Positions 50,266 through 60,619 of a stretch of DNA of 64,000 nucleotides are shown here, one piece after another. The stretch covers positions 1,521,326-1,585,325 of the forward strand of contig JAOSKN010000002.1 of NCBI GenBank assembly GCA_027493525.1, given 5' to 3'. Both the position numbers and the translations under genes were made by a program. The first letter of the stretch is position 1. Every line of letters starts with the position of its first letter. Origin of the DNA: Planctomycetota bacterium. Its GTDB lineage: Bacteria > Planctomycetota > SZUA-567 > H5-PLA8. The notes below the pieces were generated by a model. That model saw only the letters and a program-made list of their open reading frames with translations. It searched no databases and was not told the DNA's origin.

Positions 50266-53013
50266 TCACGCCTCGCCCTTCGCCTTTTTAATCAGCTCGG
50301 CCAGCTTCGCCAGGGCGTCCAGCGGCGTCAACGCATTCGGATTGAGGCCGCGCAGCTCGTCGAGGAGCGCCTTGACGCGGGGATCGACCTCCTCGGGCGT
50401 GGGCTCGAAGAGCAGCATCTGCCCGTCGTCCTGCGTGGGCTTGCGCCGCTTGCGGCGCTGGACGCCGGGCGGGCGGGAGACGTTGGCGACGCGGTCGGTG
50501 GCCTCTTCCTCCAGTTCCAGCAGGATCGAGCGGGCGCGTTCGATCACGTCTTTCGGCACGCCGGCGAGGCGCGCGACATGGAGCCCGAAGCTGCGCTCGC
50601 TGGGCCCTTCGACGATGCGGTACAGGAAGGTGATCTCGCCCTGCCATTCCTTGACCACGGCGCAGGCGTTGCGCACGCGGGGCAGTTCCTCGGCCAGCCC
50701 GCACAGTTCGTGGTAGTGGGTGGCGAAGAGGGTGCGCGGGCGCGCGCGGCCTTCGTGGAGGAATTCGATGATCGACCAGGCGAGGCTGACGCCGTCGTAG
50801 GTGCTCGTGCCGCGCCCGACCTCGTCGAGGATCACCAGGGAGCGGTCGGTGGCGTGGGCCAGGATCTCGGCGACTTCGGCCATCTCGACCATGAAGGTGC
50901 TGCGTCCGCCGTAGAGGTCGTCGGCGGCGCCGACGCGGGTGAAGATGCGGTCGATGAGCCCGACTTCGGCCTTCTCGGCGGGAACGTAGCCGCCCATCTG
51001 GGCCAGGATCGCGCAGAGCGCGGTGCAGCGGATGTAGGTCGATTTGCCGGCCATGTTGGGCCCGGTGAGGATCAAGACCTGCGCGGGCGCCTCGGCGTCC
51101 TCGCGCCCGTTCTTCCCGCGGGGGGCTTCCAGGGCCAGGTCGTTGGGGATGACTTCGCCCTTGGCCAGCGAGGCCTCCAGGACCGGATGCCGGGCCTGGA
51201 CGAAGGCGAGGCGCCTGCCGCTGGAGAGTTCGGGCCGCGTCCAGCCGTTGCGCGCGGCGACTTCGGCCAGCGCGGCCAGCGCGTCGAGTTCGGCCAGCGC
51301 CCCGCCGGCCTGCTGGACTTGCTGGGCCTGGGAAGCGACTTCGTTGCGGAGGGCGTGGAAGAGGTCCGTCTCGAGCGCGTGGAGCTTGTCCTCGGCGCCG
51401 AGCACCTCGGCCTCGCGCTCCTTCAGGTCCGGCGTGACGAAGCGTTCGGCGTTCGTCAGCGTCTGCCGCCGCTCGAAGTGCGCGGGGACGTCTTTGAGGT
51501 GGCTCCGGCTGACTTCGAGGTAGTAGCCGAAGACCTTGTTGTAGCCGATCTTGAGGTTGGGGATCCCGCTGCGCTCGGCCTCCTGCGCCTGGAAGCGCGC
51601 GATCCACTCCTTCCCGCCGCGCGCGATTCCGCGGAGCCGGTCGAGCTCGGCGTCCACGCCGTCGCGGATCAGCCCGCCCTCGCCGATGGCGAGCGGGCAG
51701 TCGTCGAGGAGCACGGCCTCGATGCGGTCGGCCAGCGGAGCCAGCCCCGCGAGCCGCTCGCGCAGCGCGGCGAGGACTTCCTGGGGCAGCCCGCGCAGGG
51801 CGTCCTCGAAGCGCGGGAGCAGCCGGAGGCTGTTTTTCAAGGCGACGAGGTCGCGGGGCGTGGCGCGCGCGGCGGCCAGGCGCGCGGCGATGCGCTCCAG
51901 GTCGGCGATTTCTTTCAGCGCTTCGCGCAGCTCGACGCGGAGCGTCTCGTCGAGGACCAGCGCGGCGACGGCGTCCTGGCGGGCCTTGAGCGGCTTCAGC
52001 TCGCGCAGCGGGCGCAGGAGCCACTCGCGCAGCCGCCGCCCGCCGGCGCCGGTGCGGGCGCGGTCGAGGGTCCAGAGCAGCGAGCCTTCGAAGGCGCGGT
52101 CGCGGAGCGTCTCGACCAGTTCCAGGCTGCGGATCGCGGCGTCGTCGAGTTCGAGCCAGGCCTCGGGATCGTCGGAGCGCGGCGGGCGCAGGTGCGCGCC
52201 GGCGCCGGGGTGCATCTCCTCGAGGTAGCCCACCAGCGCGCCGGCCGCGGCGGCGCCGAGGGGCAGCTCCTTCGCGAGCTTCTTCAGCTCGGCCTTCGCG
52301 TTCGCGGTCTCGCCGAAGCGCTCGAGGATCCGCGCGTGCGCGGCGTGCGGATCGAAGGCCCGCGGCTCCAGGTGCGAGAGGGCGAAGCGGCCGTTGGACC
52401 CCGGGGGCAGGACGGGCACGGAGCGCGCGCCGGGCGGGAGCGGGTCGGGCTCGGGGAGCAGGCACTCGCTGGGCGCGAGGCGCGCGAGTTCGGAGGCCAG
52501 CGCGGCGGCGCCGTCCAGCTCGCGGACCTGGATCGCTCCGCCGGCGAGGTCCACGGCGGCCAGCCCGTAGCGGCGCTCCGCGGCCGGCGCGGCGCGGTCG
52601 GGGAGGACGGCGACGAGCCGGTTGGGCTTGCGCGCGTCCAGCATGGTCTCCTCGACGACGGTGCCCGGCGTGACGACGCGGGTGACCTCGCGCTTGACCA
52701 GCCCTTTGGCCAGTTTGGGATCCTCGGTCTGATCGCAGATGGCGACGCTGAAACCCTGGCGCAGGAGCCGCGCGAGGTAGCCGTCGGCGCTGTGGCAGGG
52801 CACCCCGGCCATGGGGATGGCCTCGGGGCCTTTGCTGCGGGCGGTGAGGGTCAGGCCCAGCGCGCGCGCGGCGACCTTGGCGTCGTCATGGAAGAGTTCG
52901 TAGAAGTCGCCCATGCGGAAGAAGAGCAGATGACGCGGGTAGCGCGCCTTGGCGGCGGCGTACTGGCGCATCATGGGGGTCTCGCCGGAGTCGGCGGCGG
53001 GATGCGAGGCCAT
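50266..53013 (-). CDS. mutS: DNA mismatch repair protein MutS
   Basis: 915 residues, full length for MutS1. The mismatch-reading F-x-E motif is in LFFRMGDFYELFHD near the N-terminus. The ATPase has Walker A LTGPNMAGKSTYIRC, the GGYVPAEKAEVGLIDRIFTRVGAADDLYGGRSTFMVEM segment and Walker B SLVILDEVGRGTSTYDGVSLAW. The C-terminal helix-turn-helix ends PLDALAKLAELIKKAKGEA. It acts on replication errors with MutL, which is not in this window. Confidence 0.97.
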   Translation of the reverse strand: MASHPAADSGETPMMRQYAAAKARYPRHLLFFRMGDFYELFHDDAKVAARALGLTLTARSKGPEAIPMAGVPCHSADGYLARLLRQGFSVAICDQTEDPKLAKGLVKREVTRVVTPGTVVEETMLDARKPNRLVAVLPDRAAPAAERRYGLAAVDLAGGAIQVRELDGAAALASELARLAPSECLLPEPDPLPPGARSVPVLPPGSNGRFALSHLEPRAFDPHAAHARILERFGETANAKAELKKLAKELPLGAAAAGALVGYLEEMHPGAGAHLRPPRSDDPEAWLELDDAAIRSLELVETLRDRAFEGSLLWTLDRARTGAGGRRLREWLLRPLRELKPLKARQDAVAALVLDETLRVELREALKEIADLERIAARLAAARATPRDLVALKNSLRLLPRFEDALRGLPQEVLAALRERLAGLAPLADRIEAVLLDDCPLAIGEGGLIRDGVDAELDRLRGIARGGKEWIARFQAQEAERSGIPNLKIGYNKVFGYYLEVSRSHLKDVPAHFERRQTLTNAERFVTPDLKEREAEVLGAEDKLHALETDLFHALRNEVASQAQQVQQAGGALAELDALAALAEVAARNGWTRPELSSGRRLAFVQARHPVLEASLAKGEVIPNDLALEAPRGKNGREDAEAPAQVLILTGPNMAGKSTYIRCTALCAILAQMGGYVPAEKAEVGLIDRIFTRVGAADDLYGGRSTFMVEMAEVAEILAHATDRSLVILDEVGRGTSTYDGVSLAWSIIEFLHEGRARPRTLFATHYHELCGLAEELPRVRNACAVVKEWQGEITFLYRIVEGPSERSFGLHVARLAGVPKDVIERARSILLELEEEATDRVANVSRPPGVQRRKRRKPTQDDGQMLLFEPTPEEVDPRVKALLDELRGLNPNALTPLDALAKLAELIKKAKGEA

Positions 53014-53315
53014 GTTCGGGAGGCCATTATGGTGGGCGGGCGGCGTCTGGCAAGGCGACGAGGGCTCCGGGCTGCTCGGGGCGGGGCCGCCTGCGGGCAG
53101 GCGCTGCCGGAAAAGCGCCGTTCTCAGCGCCCCCGGCGCGTATAGGATCAGGCGCGTATGGCAGCGGACGACCTCCCCGGCACCCGCCGCAACGGCGGCG
53201 AAGCCCGCGAAGCGGGCCTGCGCCCCTGCCGTGGCCGCCCGACCAGGGCCGCCCGGCCGGGCAGAGCGGGGCCGGTGCGCTGGCGGCGTCCTTCGCCGGT
53301 TCGCTGCTGCTGGCG

Positions 53316-56300
53316 ATGGCGCTGGGGCACCTCTCGGTCCAGCAATCCTGGTTCAACCTGGGCTTCGGCGGGGTGCGGCTGGGCCTGTATCCGCCCTGGA
53401 CGGCGGGGCTGCTCTGGACGCTCTGGTTCGGCTGGGGCTACGGGGCGGTCATTACCTTTGTCTGCGCGCTGGCGCTGAGCCTGCTGGCGGGGCTGGGCGG
53501 CTGGTCGGTCCCGGTGGCGCTGGCCGATTCGACCGGGCTGGGCGTGCTGTTCATCTTCCTGCGCGGTTTTCCCATCGATCCCCGGCTGGGCGCGTGGCGC
53601 GACCGGGGCATCTTCGCGGCGGCGGTCTTTTTCGCCTCGGTGGCCGGCGGCTGCGGCGCGCTGGTGGTGGGCCTGGCGACGGGGATGAGCCGGGTGGAGG
53701 TGCTGAACCTCTGGCAGGGCTGGTGGCTGGGGCACGCGGCGGAGGGGCTGCTGCTGGCCGGCGGGATCGCCATGGCCTTCGGGCGCTCGGTGGAGCGCTG
53801 GAAGGAGGACTGGTTCAACCTGCGGCATCCGTCGGCGACGTTCCGGCGGCAGGTCGCGGCGGCGGTGGTCGCGGGCGTCTCGGCGATCGCCTTCTACACC
53901 GCCTGGACGCACGAAGCCGGGATGAGCGTGCTGGAGGAGATCTACGGCGCGGTAAGCCACGACGCGGCGCGGGAGCGGCTGCTGGAGGCCTACGGGCGCG
54001 CGCACTTCCAGCACGGGCTGGTGATCGCGTCGCTGCTGGGCGCGCTGGCCTGGGGCGTGGTGATGCTGCTGATCCTGCGGCGGCGCTACCAGGACCAGTT
54101 GCGCGACGAGGTGAACCGGACCACGGCGGCGCTGCGGCGGCGGCATCTGCAACTGGTGGCCCTGCAGGCGTTGACGGAATCGCTCTCGCGCTCGCAGGAC
54201 CCGCGGGAGATCGCGGCGCGGCTGGCGGAGCACTCGGCGCGGCTGATCGAACCCGGCGCGGTGACGGTGTATCTGCGCGACGCGGACCAGCCGGGCCGGC
54301 TGAAGCTGGCGAGCCGGCACGCCGGCGGGATCCCCGAACCGCACCCGGAGCCGCCGGAGGAGTTGAAGGCCGGAGCGAGCCTGGCCGGGCACGTGCTGGA
54401 GAAAAACGAGGTCGTGGTCCTGGACCGCGACGCGGCCGCGCACCCGCTGGCGGGCGCCAGCGCGGGGTTCCTGAAGGCGCTGGAGGCGCAGGCGTACATC
54501 GGCGTGCCCATCTCGGGGAAGGCCGCGCGGCGGGGCGTCTTCGAGCTGGTGCTCTGCCGCTCGTACCGGCGCGAGGACGAGGAACTGCGGCTCTTCCGCC
54601 TGATCGGGCAGTCGGTGGGCGCGGCGCTGGAGCGCGCCGAGCGGCACGTGCGGGCGCAGCGGCGCGCCGACGCGCTCGAGGCGTTGGGCCAACTGACCAA
54701 GGACCTCGCCGGGGCCTCCGAGACCGAGCCGCTGCTGGAACGCTTCGCCGACGGCGCGCGCCGGCTGCTGAACGCGCAGGCGCTGGGGGTGGCGCTGGAA
54801 GACCCGGCTCCGGGCGGCGGGCTGCGCCTGGCGGCCGTCTCGGCGGCTCCGGGCGTCGAGGCCCCCGCCGCGGGCGCGCGCTGGCCGCGGGAGGCCGCGC
54901 CGCTCCTGGACGCGTGCCTGAACGCGGGCGAGCCGCAGAGCGTGGGCCTGGAACCGGCGGCTTCCGAAAGCGTCGAGATCGCCCCGGGCTGGAACGCGCA
55001 GGCGCTGCTGCTGGCGCCGCTGCCGGGGCGCGAGCCGGCGCAGGGCGGGGTGCTCGTCGCGGTCTTCGCGCCCGATGAGGCCCAGGGCGAGGAGGCGCTG
55101 GAACTGGTCGAAGAGTTGGCGCGGCAGTGCGCGGCGGGGCTGCGGCGCGTGGGGCTGCTCGACGCGACCCGGCGGCAGACGGCGGAGATCGCGCTCTTCG
55201 AGCAGATCGGGCGCGCCTTCGCGGGGCACCTCAACGCCCGCGAGACCCTGCGCATCCTGGTCCGCAACGTGGAGAAGATCGTGCCGGCCGAGTGGGGCGG
55301 GGTGCTGCGGTACGAGCCGGGCGCGGAACAGTTGGCGGTGGAAACCACCACGATCCCGCATCCGGAGGCGCAGGAGGTGCGGATTCCGCTGGACGCCCAA
55401 GCGCTGGTCTGCGCCTGCTTCCGCGAGGGGCGCACGCTGGTCTCCGCCGACATGCGGAACGACCCGCGGGCGAACCCGGAGCTGAGCGCGCGCTTCGGCT
55501 CGGGCTCCGGCGTCTTCGTCCCGCTGGGCTCGGCGCGCGCGCGCTTCGGCGTGCTCTTCGCGATGAGCGCCGCGGCGCGGGGCTTCGACGCGGAGGACGT
55601 GCGGCGGCTGGAGCAGGTCGCGGCGCTGGCCGCGGCGGCGCTGGAGCGCGCGCGGCTGTACGACGAGGTCCAGCACCGCGCCGACGAGTTGGCGCTGCTC
55701 CACGAGGCCGGGCAGATCCTGGTCGAGACGCCGCTGCTGGAGACCTCGCTGCGGCGGATCGCCGAGGTGGTGCGGGTCCATTTCGGCGTGGCGGGGGTGG
55801 GCTTCCTGCTCGCCGACGCGGCGCGCTCGAAGCTGACCCTGGCGGGGCTGGCCGTGCCGAAGACCGGGGGCCTGGAAGGGCGGAGCGTGCCGCTGGACGG
55901 ACCGGGCCCGACGGCGACGGCCTTCCGCGAGGCGCGGACGGTGGTGCTGGAGGACGACGCGCGCGAGGCGCCCAGCGCCTGGGTGCGCGAGTGCCTGCCG
56001 GGGTTCCGCAGCGGCGTCGTGCTGCCGATGCCCACGGCGCACGGCCCGGTGGGCGTGCTGGGTCTCTTCGACACCGCGCCGCGCGCGTACAGCGCGGAGG
56101 AACTCTCGCGCCTGGAGGCCGTGGCGCGGCTGGCGGCCTCGGCGGTGGAGCGCGGCGCGCTGGGGCGGCGCTTGCAGGCCAGCGAGGCGCGCGTGCAGGA
56201 GCTGCTGGACGGCATGCCCGCGCTGGTCATCGGGGTGGACGCCGGCGGGACGGTCACGCACTTCAACGCCGCGGCCGAGCACCTGTTCGGGTGGCGGCGC

Positions 56301-57717
56301 GACGAGGCGGTCGGCCGCGACGCCTTCGCGCTGATGCACCGCGACGCGCGCGAGGCCGCGGCGCGGCGCGAGGAGCTGCGGCGCGTGCTGAGCGAGGGCC
56401 GCGCGATCGCCGAGGCGGTGATCGCGGTCGAACCCCGCGCGGGCGCGCCGCGCCGCGTGCTCTGGCACCTCGAGCCGCTCCATGACGCGGAAGGCAAGAT
56501 CGGCGGCGCGGTGGGCATGGGCCTGGACGTGACCGAACGGCAGGCCCTGGAGACGCAGCTCCACCAGGCGCAGAAGATGGAATCCGTCGGCGCGCTGGCC
56601 GGCGGCATGGCGCACGACTTCAACAACCTGCTCGGCGGGATCCTGGGCCAGGCGCGGCTCGCCCGCGCGCAGTTGCCCGCGGCCAGCGAGCTGCGCGCGA
56701 CGATCGAGAAGATCGAGGCCGCGGCGCAGCGCGGCGCGGACCTGACCGGAAAGCTGCTGGCCTTCGCCCGCACCCCGGTGCTCCAGCCGCGCCCCGTGGA
56801 CCTCGGCGCGCTGCTCGACGAGACCGCCGACCTCCTCGCCGGCTCGCTGCCCGGGAACATCGAGATCCGCCGCCGGATCGAGCCGCGCCTGCCCGTCGTC
56901 CACGGCGACGTGACGCAGCTCCAGCAGGGTCCTGCTGAACCTCTGCGTCAACGCCCGCGACGCCATGCCCCAGGGCGGGACGCTGACCCTGCGCGCGCGC
57001 GCCGAGGACGAGCGGACGCTCTGCGTGGACGTCGAAGACACCGGCGCGGGCATGGACGAGCACGTCAAGGCGCACCTCTTCGAGCCGTTCTTCACCACCA
57101 AGGAACCGGGCAAGGGGACGGGCCTGGGGCTCGCCGTCGTCTTCGGCATCGTCCGCAACCACGGCGGCGCGATCGAGGTCCAGAGCGATCGCGGCGCCGG
57201 CGCGCGCTTTCGCATCCGCCTTCCGGCCCGCGCGCCCGATCCCGAACGCGATCTCCCGCCCGCGCCGGATCCCGAGCCGGCCCCGCTGAGCGCCGCGCCC
57301 TTCGGCGGCACCGAGGAACTGCTGATCGTCGACGACAACCAGATCGTCCGCGAGACGAACAAGGCGCTCCTGAAGCACCTGGGCTACCGCGTCTGGGACG
57401 CCGCCGGCGGCGAGGAGGCGCTGCGGCGGATCGACGCCGAAGGCGCGCGCCCGCAGGCGATCATCCTCGACGTGGTCATGCCGGGCCTCTCGGGCGTCCC
57501 GCTGCTGCTCGAACTGCGCCGCCGCATGCCGAAGGCCGGCGTGATCCTGATTTCGGGCTACAGCCGCGACAACCTCGCCCGCGACCTCCTGGAGGCCGGG
57601 GCTCTGGAACTCATCCCCAAGCCGTTCTCATTGGAAGAACTGGGCCGGGCGGTGCGCCGCGCCCTGGCCTCCGAGGCCCCGGCCCCGCCCGCGCGCAAGG
57701 AGCTTGGGTCGAACTGA
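53316..57717 (+). CDS. Very large MASE1-GAF-PAS hybrid histidine kinase with receiver, one-base frame break
   Basis: Repair gives about 1,466 residues from this ATG. Six to eight membrane helices of MASE1 type (about 1-260) are followed by four GAF-like domains (about 290-440, 455-610, 630-775, 790-930) and a PAS domain (VIGVDAGGTVTHFNAAAEHLFGW). Next come the H-box LAGGMAHDFNNLLGGILG, N-box NLCVNARDAMPQGG, ATP lid GAGMDEHVKAHLFEPFFTTK and a receiver with phospho-acceptor Asp in AIILDVVMPGLSG. The frame breaks in a G3 run at 56927-56929; one G fewer restores L-Q-Q-V-L-L-N-L-C. The first helix continues upstream in frame without a start codon, so another break may lie between the ATG at 53158 and 53250. 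Confidence 0.88.
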
Positions 57718-57800
57718 ACGTCGGATTTCTATATTGTAACATTATATAAATATTATACTTATATGATTCCTTGCAAAATACGCTCACATACTAAATCTCC
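57718..57800 (+). promoter_or_regulatory. AT-rich island upstream of the secreted protein gene
   Basis: About 60 bases of very AT-rich DNA (TATATAAATATTATAC and neighbours) between genes of about 70% GC. TTGTAA (57734) and TATACT (57754) are spaced 14 apart; TTGCAA (57771) is another possible box. Probably the promoter region of the gene starting at 57853, though the boxes are unsure. Confidence 0.4.
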
Positions 57801-57852
57801 GCAGCGTCCAGCCTCATAGAGACGTACAGCCTGTCCTTATGGAGTCGCGACC

Positions 57853-58685
57853 ATGCGCTTGCCGATCACGCTCAGCATCCTTTTGGTTCTGGCCTCCGTG
57901 GCGCACGCGGAGAATTACACGACGACGCGCCCCGCGCCGCGGCAGCCGCGCCCGGAGCCGCAGAGCGCGATCAAGCCGGTCACCAACGCCTGGCAGCAGA
58001 TGGTGAAGGACGGCGGGCTGGTCAGCCGCTACAGCCAGCAGACGCCCAAGCAGATCAACGAGCAGACGATTCAGAACCCGTACCAGCGGGCCTTTTACAC
58101 GGGCGGCTCGAACAACCTCGGGCAGCCGGGCTACATCGGCCCGACGAACAATCCCCCGACGGCGAGCGCGCCGTCCACCGCGTCCGCTCCGCCGGCCTAC
58201 AGCTATCCCCCGCGACTGGCTACATCCCGCAGAACCAGCCGCCCTCGGGTTTGGGTTCCGTGAGCGTGAGCGTGCGGCACAACGAACGCGCGGGCGCCCG
58301 CGGCGACGGGCGCGAAGCGCCGAAGCCCGCCGCGCGCCTGCCGCGGGAGCAGGACGGCGCGCTCGACCGGGACGAGCTGGCGCAGATCCAGTACATCGGC
58401 CTGTCGCGGCAGGCCCTCGGCGCGGCGTGCGCCGATCCGGCGGCAAGCGTGACCTGGAACGGCCTGCCGGTCCTGAACCTCCCGCTGCAGTTCCCGGAGA
58501 CGCAGATCGTCTCCGTGCCCGGCTTCCAGTACACCTCCGACCCCAGCCTGCGGACGGTGAACATCCAGGCGCCGTACCCGCTGGGCCAGCCCGCGCAGAC
58601 GCCCTACTACCTGGGCCGGTTGGGCGGGGCGCAGCCGAACCAGCCCTTCGGCGGCTTGCAGGCGATCGGCGCCAACGGGCAGTAG
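57853..58685 (+). CDS. Secreted Pro/Gln-rich protein, one-base frame break
   Basis: Repair gives 277 residues, not recognised. A signal peptide (cut after AHA, near residue 19) is followed by a low-complexity region rich in Pro, Gln, Asn and Tyr (about 22-130). A charged linker and a C-terminal segment with LNLPLQFPETQIVSVPGFQY follow, ending in more Pro/Gln/Gly. The frame breaks in a C5 run at 58207-58211, where C6 restores Y-P-P-A-T-G-Y-I-P-Q-N-Q. It could be a cell-surface or matrix protein. Confidence 0.7.
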
Positions 58686-58704
58686 CGGACAGCAAGCGCC
58701 GCGA

Positions 58705-58820
58705 GTGCCACGAGCCGGCGCCGCCGCCCCGTGCCGAACAGCTCTCGACCTGAGCTTACACACTCCCCAAAGCCGCACGCCCCAGCACGGGGCAGGGGCT
58801 GCGCCCCTGACCCGTGGCAC
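58705..58820. repeat. REP palindrome pair (family 1), inverted, wider spacer
   Basis: Copies at 58705-58734 and 58785-58820 around a 50-base spacer, between the convergent secreted-protein and GT4 genes, where such a structure could also end transcription. Confidence 0.85.
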
Positions 58821-58848
58821 TCCATGCCGAGTCCACCGCGTCGCGCCG

Positions 58849-59922
58849 TCAGTCTTCCGCTTCGTAGAGCCTAACCAGCGCTTCGCCGCGCCGGGCTAGG
58901 GCGTGGACGGCCAGCGCGCGTTCGCGCGCGGCGCGCGCGCGTTCGGCGCGGCGCGCGGGAGCGCGCAGTTCGAGCGTGACCGCGGCGGCCCAGGCGTCGA
59001 GGTCTTCCGGCGGGAGTACGCTCGCGCAGGCCTCGTCTTCGCCCAATTCCTTTAAGCCCGGCTTGCCGGCGAGCAGCAGCGGGACGCCGCAGGCGAGCAG
59101 CTCGACGGCCGCGCGCGAGGTTCCGTCGCTGCCGGTGGCAAAGACGAGGCCCAGGTCCAGGCGCGCGACCTGGGCGGGGAAGTCCGCGCCGGTCTCCTCC
59201 AGTTCGATCCCATCCTTGAAGGGATGCCGCGCACGGAGCGCTTCGAGCGCGGGGCGGTCCTCGCCGCGCCCCAGGAGCACGCCGCGCCACTCCAGCCGCG
59301 CGTCGAGGCGCGCGAGCACTTCGAGGAACGCGCGCTGCCCGCGGTCCTCGCCGCGCTTCCAGCGCCCGAGCAGGCCGAGGCGCGGCGGGCCGGCGCCGCG
59401 TTCGGCGCGCGGGCGGAAGAGGCTCGTGTCCACCCCGGGCGGAAGGTACGCGGCGCGCGGCGCGCCGAAGCCGCGCAGGGCCTCGGCGTGCGCGCGCGCG
59501 ACGCAGCAGAAGGCCGCGCAGCGCTCGAGCAGCTTGCCGCGCAGCGGCGCGGGGACCTCCGCCGGATCGCGGTGCCAGGTGCGGACGATCCGCGCGCCGA
59601 GTTCCTTCTTCAAGGCGAAGCGCGCGAGGAACTGATCGTCGGTGCGGTGGACGTGGACGACCTCGATGCCGTGCTCGCCGGCCAGCGCGCGCAGGCGCCG
59701 GGCGTCGGCGGGCAGGCGCAGGATGCGCGCCGCGCCGCGCCCCAGCGCGAAGCCGCCCAGGTAGTCCGCGCCGGCCGCGCGCGCGTCGTCTTCCAGCCGC
59801 GTCCCCGCGCGCCCGGCCAGCCAGGCCCGGTGGCCCGCCGCGGCCAGCGCGCGGACGTCGCTCAGCGCCGCGGCGGCCGGGCCGGTGGCGCTGCGCCCAT
59901 GGACGAGATGGAGGATCTTCAC
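58849..59922 (-). CDS. GT4-family glycosyltransferase
   Basis: 357 residues with GT-B character: ILHLVHGRSATGPAAAALSDVRALAAAGH at the N-terminus, the acceptor-side IEVVHVHRTDDQF, CVARAHAEALRGFG, LPPGVDTSLFRP and the donor-site region ATGSDGTSRAAVELLACGVPLLL, in which Ser/Asp-Gly stands where E-G-F/P-x(n)-E is usual. It is probably a cytoplasmic enzyme of surface glycan or glycolipid synthesis. No sugar-nucleotide gene is adjacent. Confidence 0.82.
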   Translation of the reverse strand: MKILHLVHGRSATGPAAAALSDVRALAAAGHRAWLAGRAGTRLEDDARAAGADYLGGFALGRGAARILRLPADARRLRALAGEHGIEVVHVHRTDDQFLARFALKKELGARIVRTWHRDPAEVPAPLRGKLLERCAAFCCVARAHAEALRGFGAPRAAYLPPGVDTSLFRPRAERGAGPPRLGLLGRWKRGEDRGQRAFLEVLARLDARLEWRGVLLGRGEDRPALEALRARHPFKDGIELEETGADFPAQVARLDLGLVFATGSDGTSRAAVELLACGVPLLLAGKPGLKELGEDEACASVLPPEDLDAWAAAVTLELRAPARRAERARAARERALAVHALARRGEALVRLYEAED

Positions 59923-60619
59923 GCGGCGAGCCTCGTGGAACCGAGCATGCGCAGACTTTACCGCGCGCGCCGTCGCTCACCAGTCGATTGAGGCCGGCAC
60001 GGAGTTCCTGAAATGGATTCCGGATGCCGGAGTACCTTCGATAGGCTGTCCCTCCCCCCGGTTTCACTACCGTCTACGAAGCCGTAAAAAAGATGCACCG
60101 TGGTGCACGCTTGGGGCTTCAACCCCTGCGCCTGAGCGTCGGGCGCGCTTCGGCCGCGGGGCGCGAGGACGGCGCGCGGAGCCGCCAGCTCCGGCGCGTG
60201 CTCGCTCCTCCCTAAAGAGGATGGGGAGCCCCGTGCCTCGCGGGGCCAAGGTTCGGGCGCGCGACCAGGAGTTGACGCCCGTATCCGCGAGGCTGAGGAG
60301 AGTATCCCCGGCGCCGCCGCCGGTGTCAATGATAAAGTTTATTACTATACATATAGTTACTATCTAAGACATGCGATACAGGCTGATCGGAAGCTCGCCG
60401 GAGCCTGAAAAATGTTGCACCGTGCGCCGGGGCGGTTGGTGCGGGAATCAGGATTGCTGGACAACTGCTGAGCCTCTTCCTCATGCACCCCAGACCGCCG
60501 CACACCACTTCGTGGTGTGGCACCATGGAGTGCGACGCGGAGCGAGTAGGCATCCCGGACAACCTCGGGAGGCGACGCGGATGGCGCGACTTTTCCGTGA
60601 ACCGCTGGCGCTCCGTGCC
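59923..60619. other. Long intergenic region
   Basis: About 700 bases with no convincing gene. It holds a short element repeated near 60084-60110 and 60405-60430 (A-run followed by TGCACCGTG), an AT-rich patch at 60328-60368 and one copy (60501-60528) of the palindrome that heads the 24681 tandem array. Confidence 0.55.
60086..60107 (-). terminator. Possible Rho-independent terminator (minus strand)
   Basis: On the minus strand a 5-bp stem TGCAC/GTGCA with loop CACG is followed by TCTTTTTT. The stem is short. It would end transcripts coming from the sugar isomerase gene, 500 bases upstream. Confidence 0.3.

Noticed and set aside
53148..57362. A 1,404-codon minus-strand frame opposite the hybrid kinase, and an 855-codon one opposite mutS
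   Set aside because: Antisense shadows created by high GC at third positions; the kinase and mutS motifs are on the other strand.
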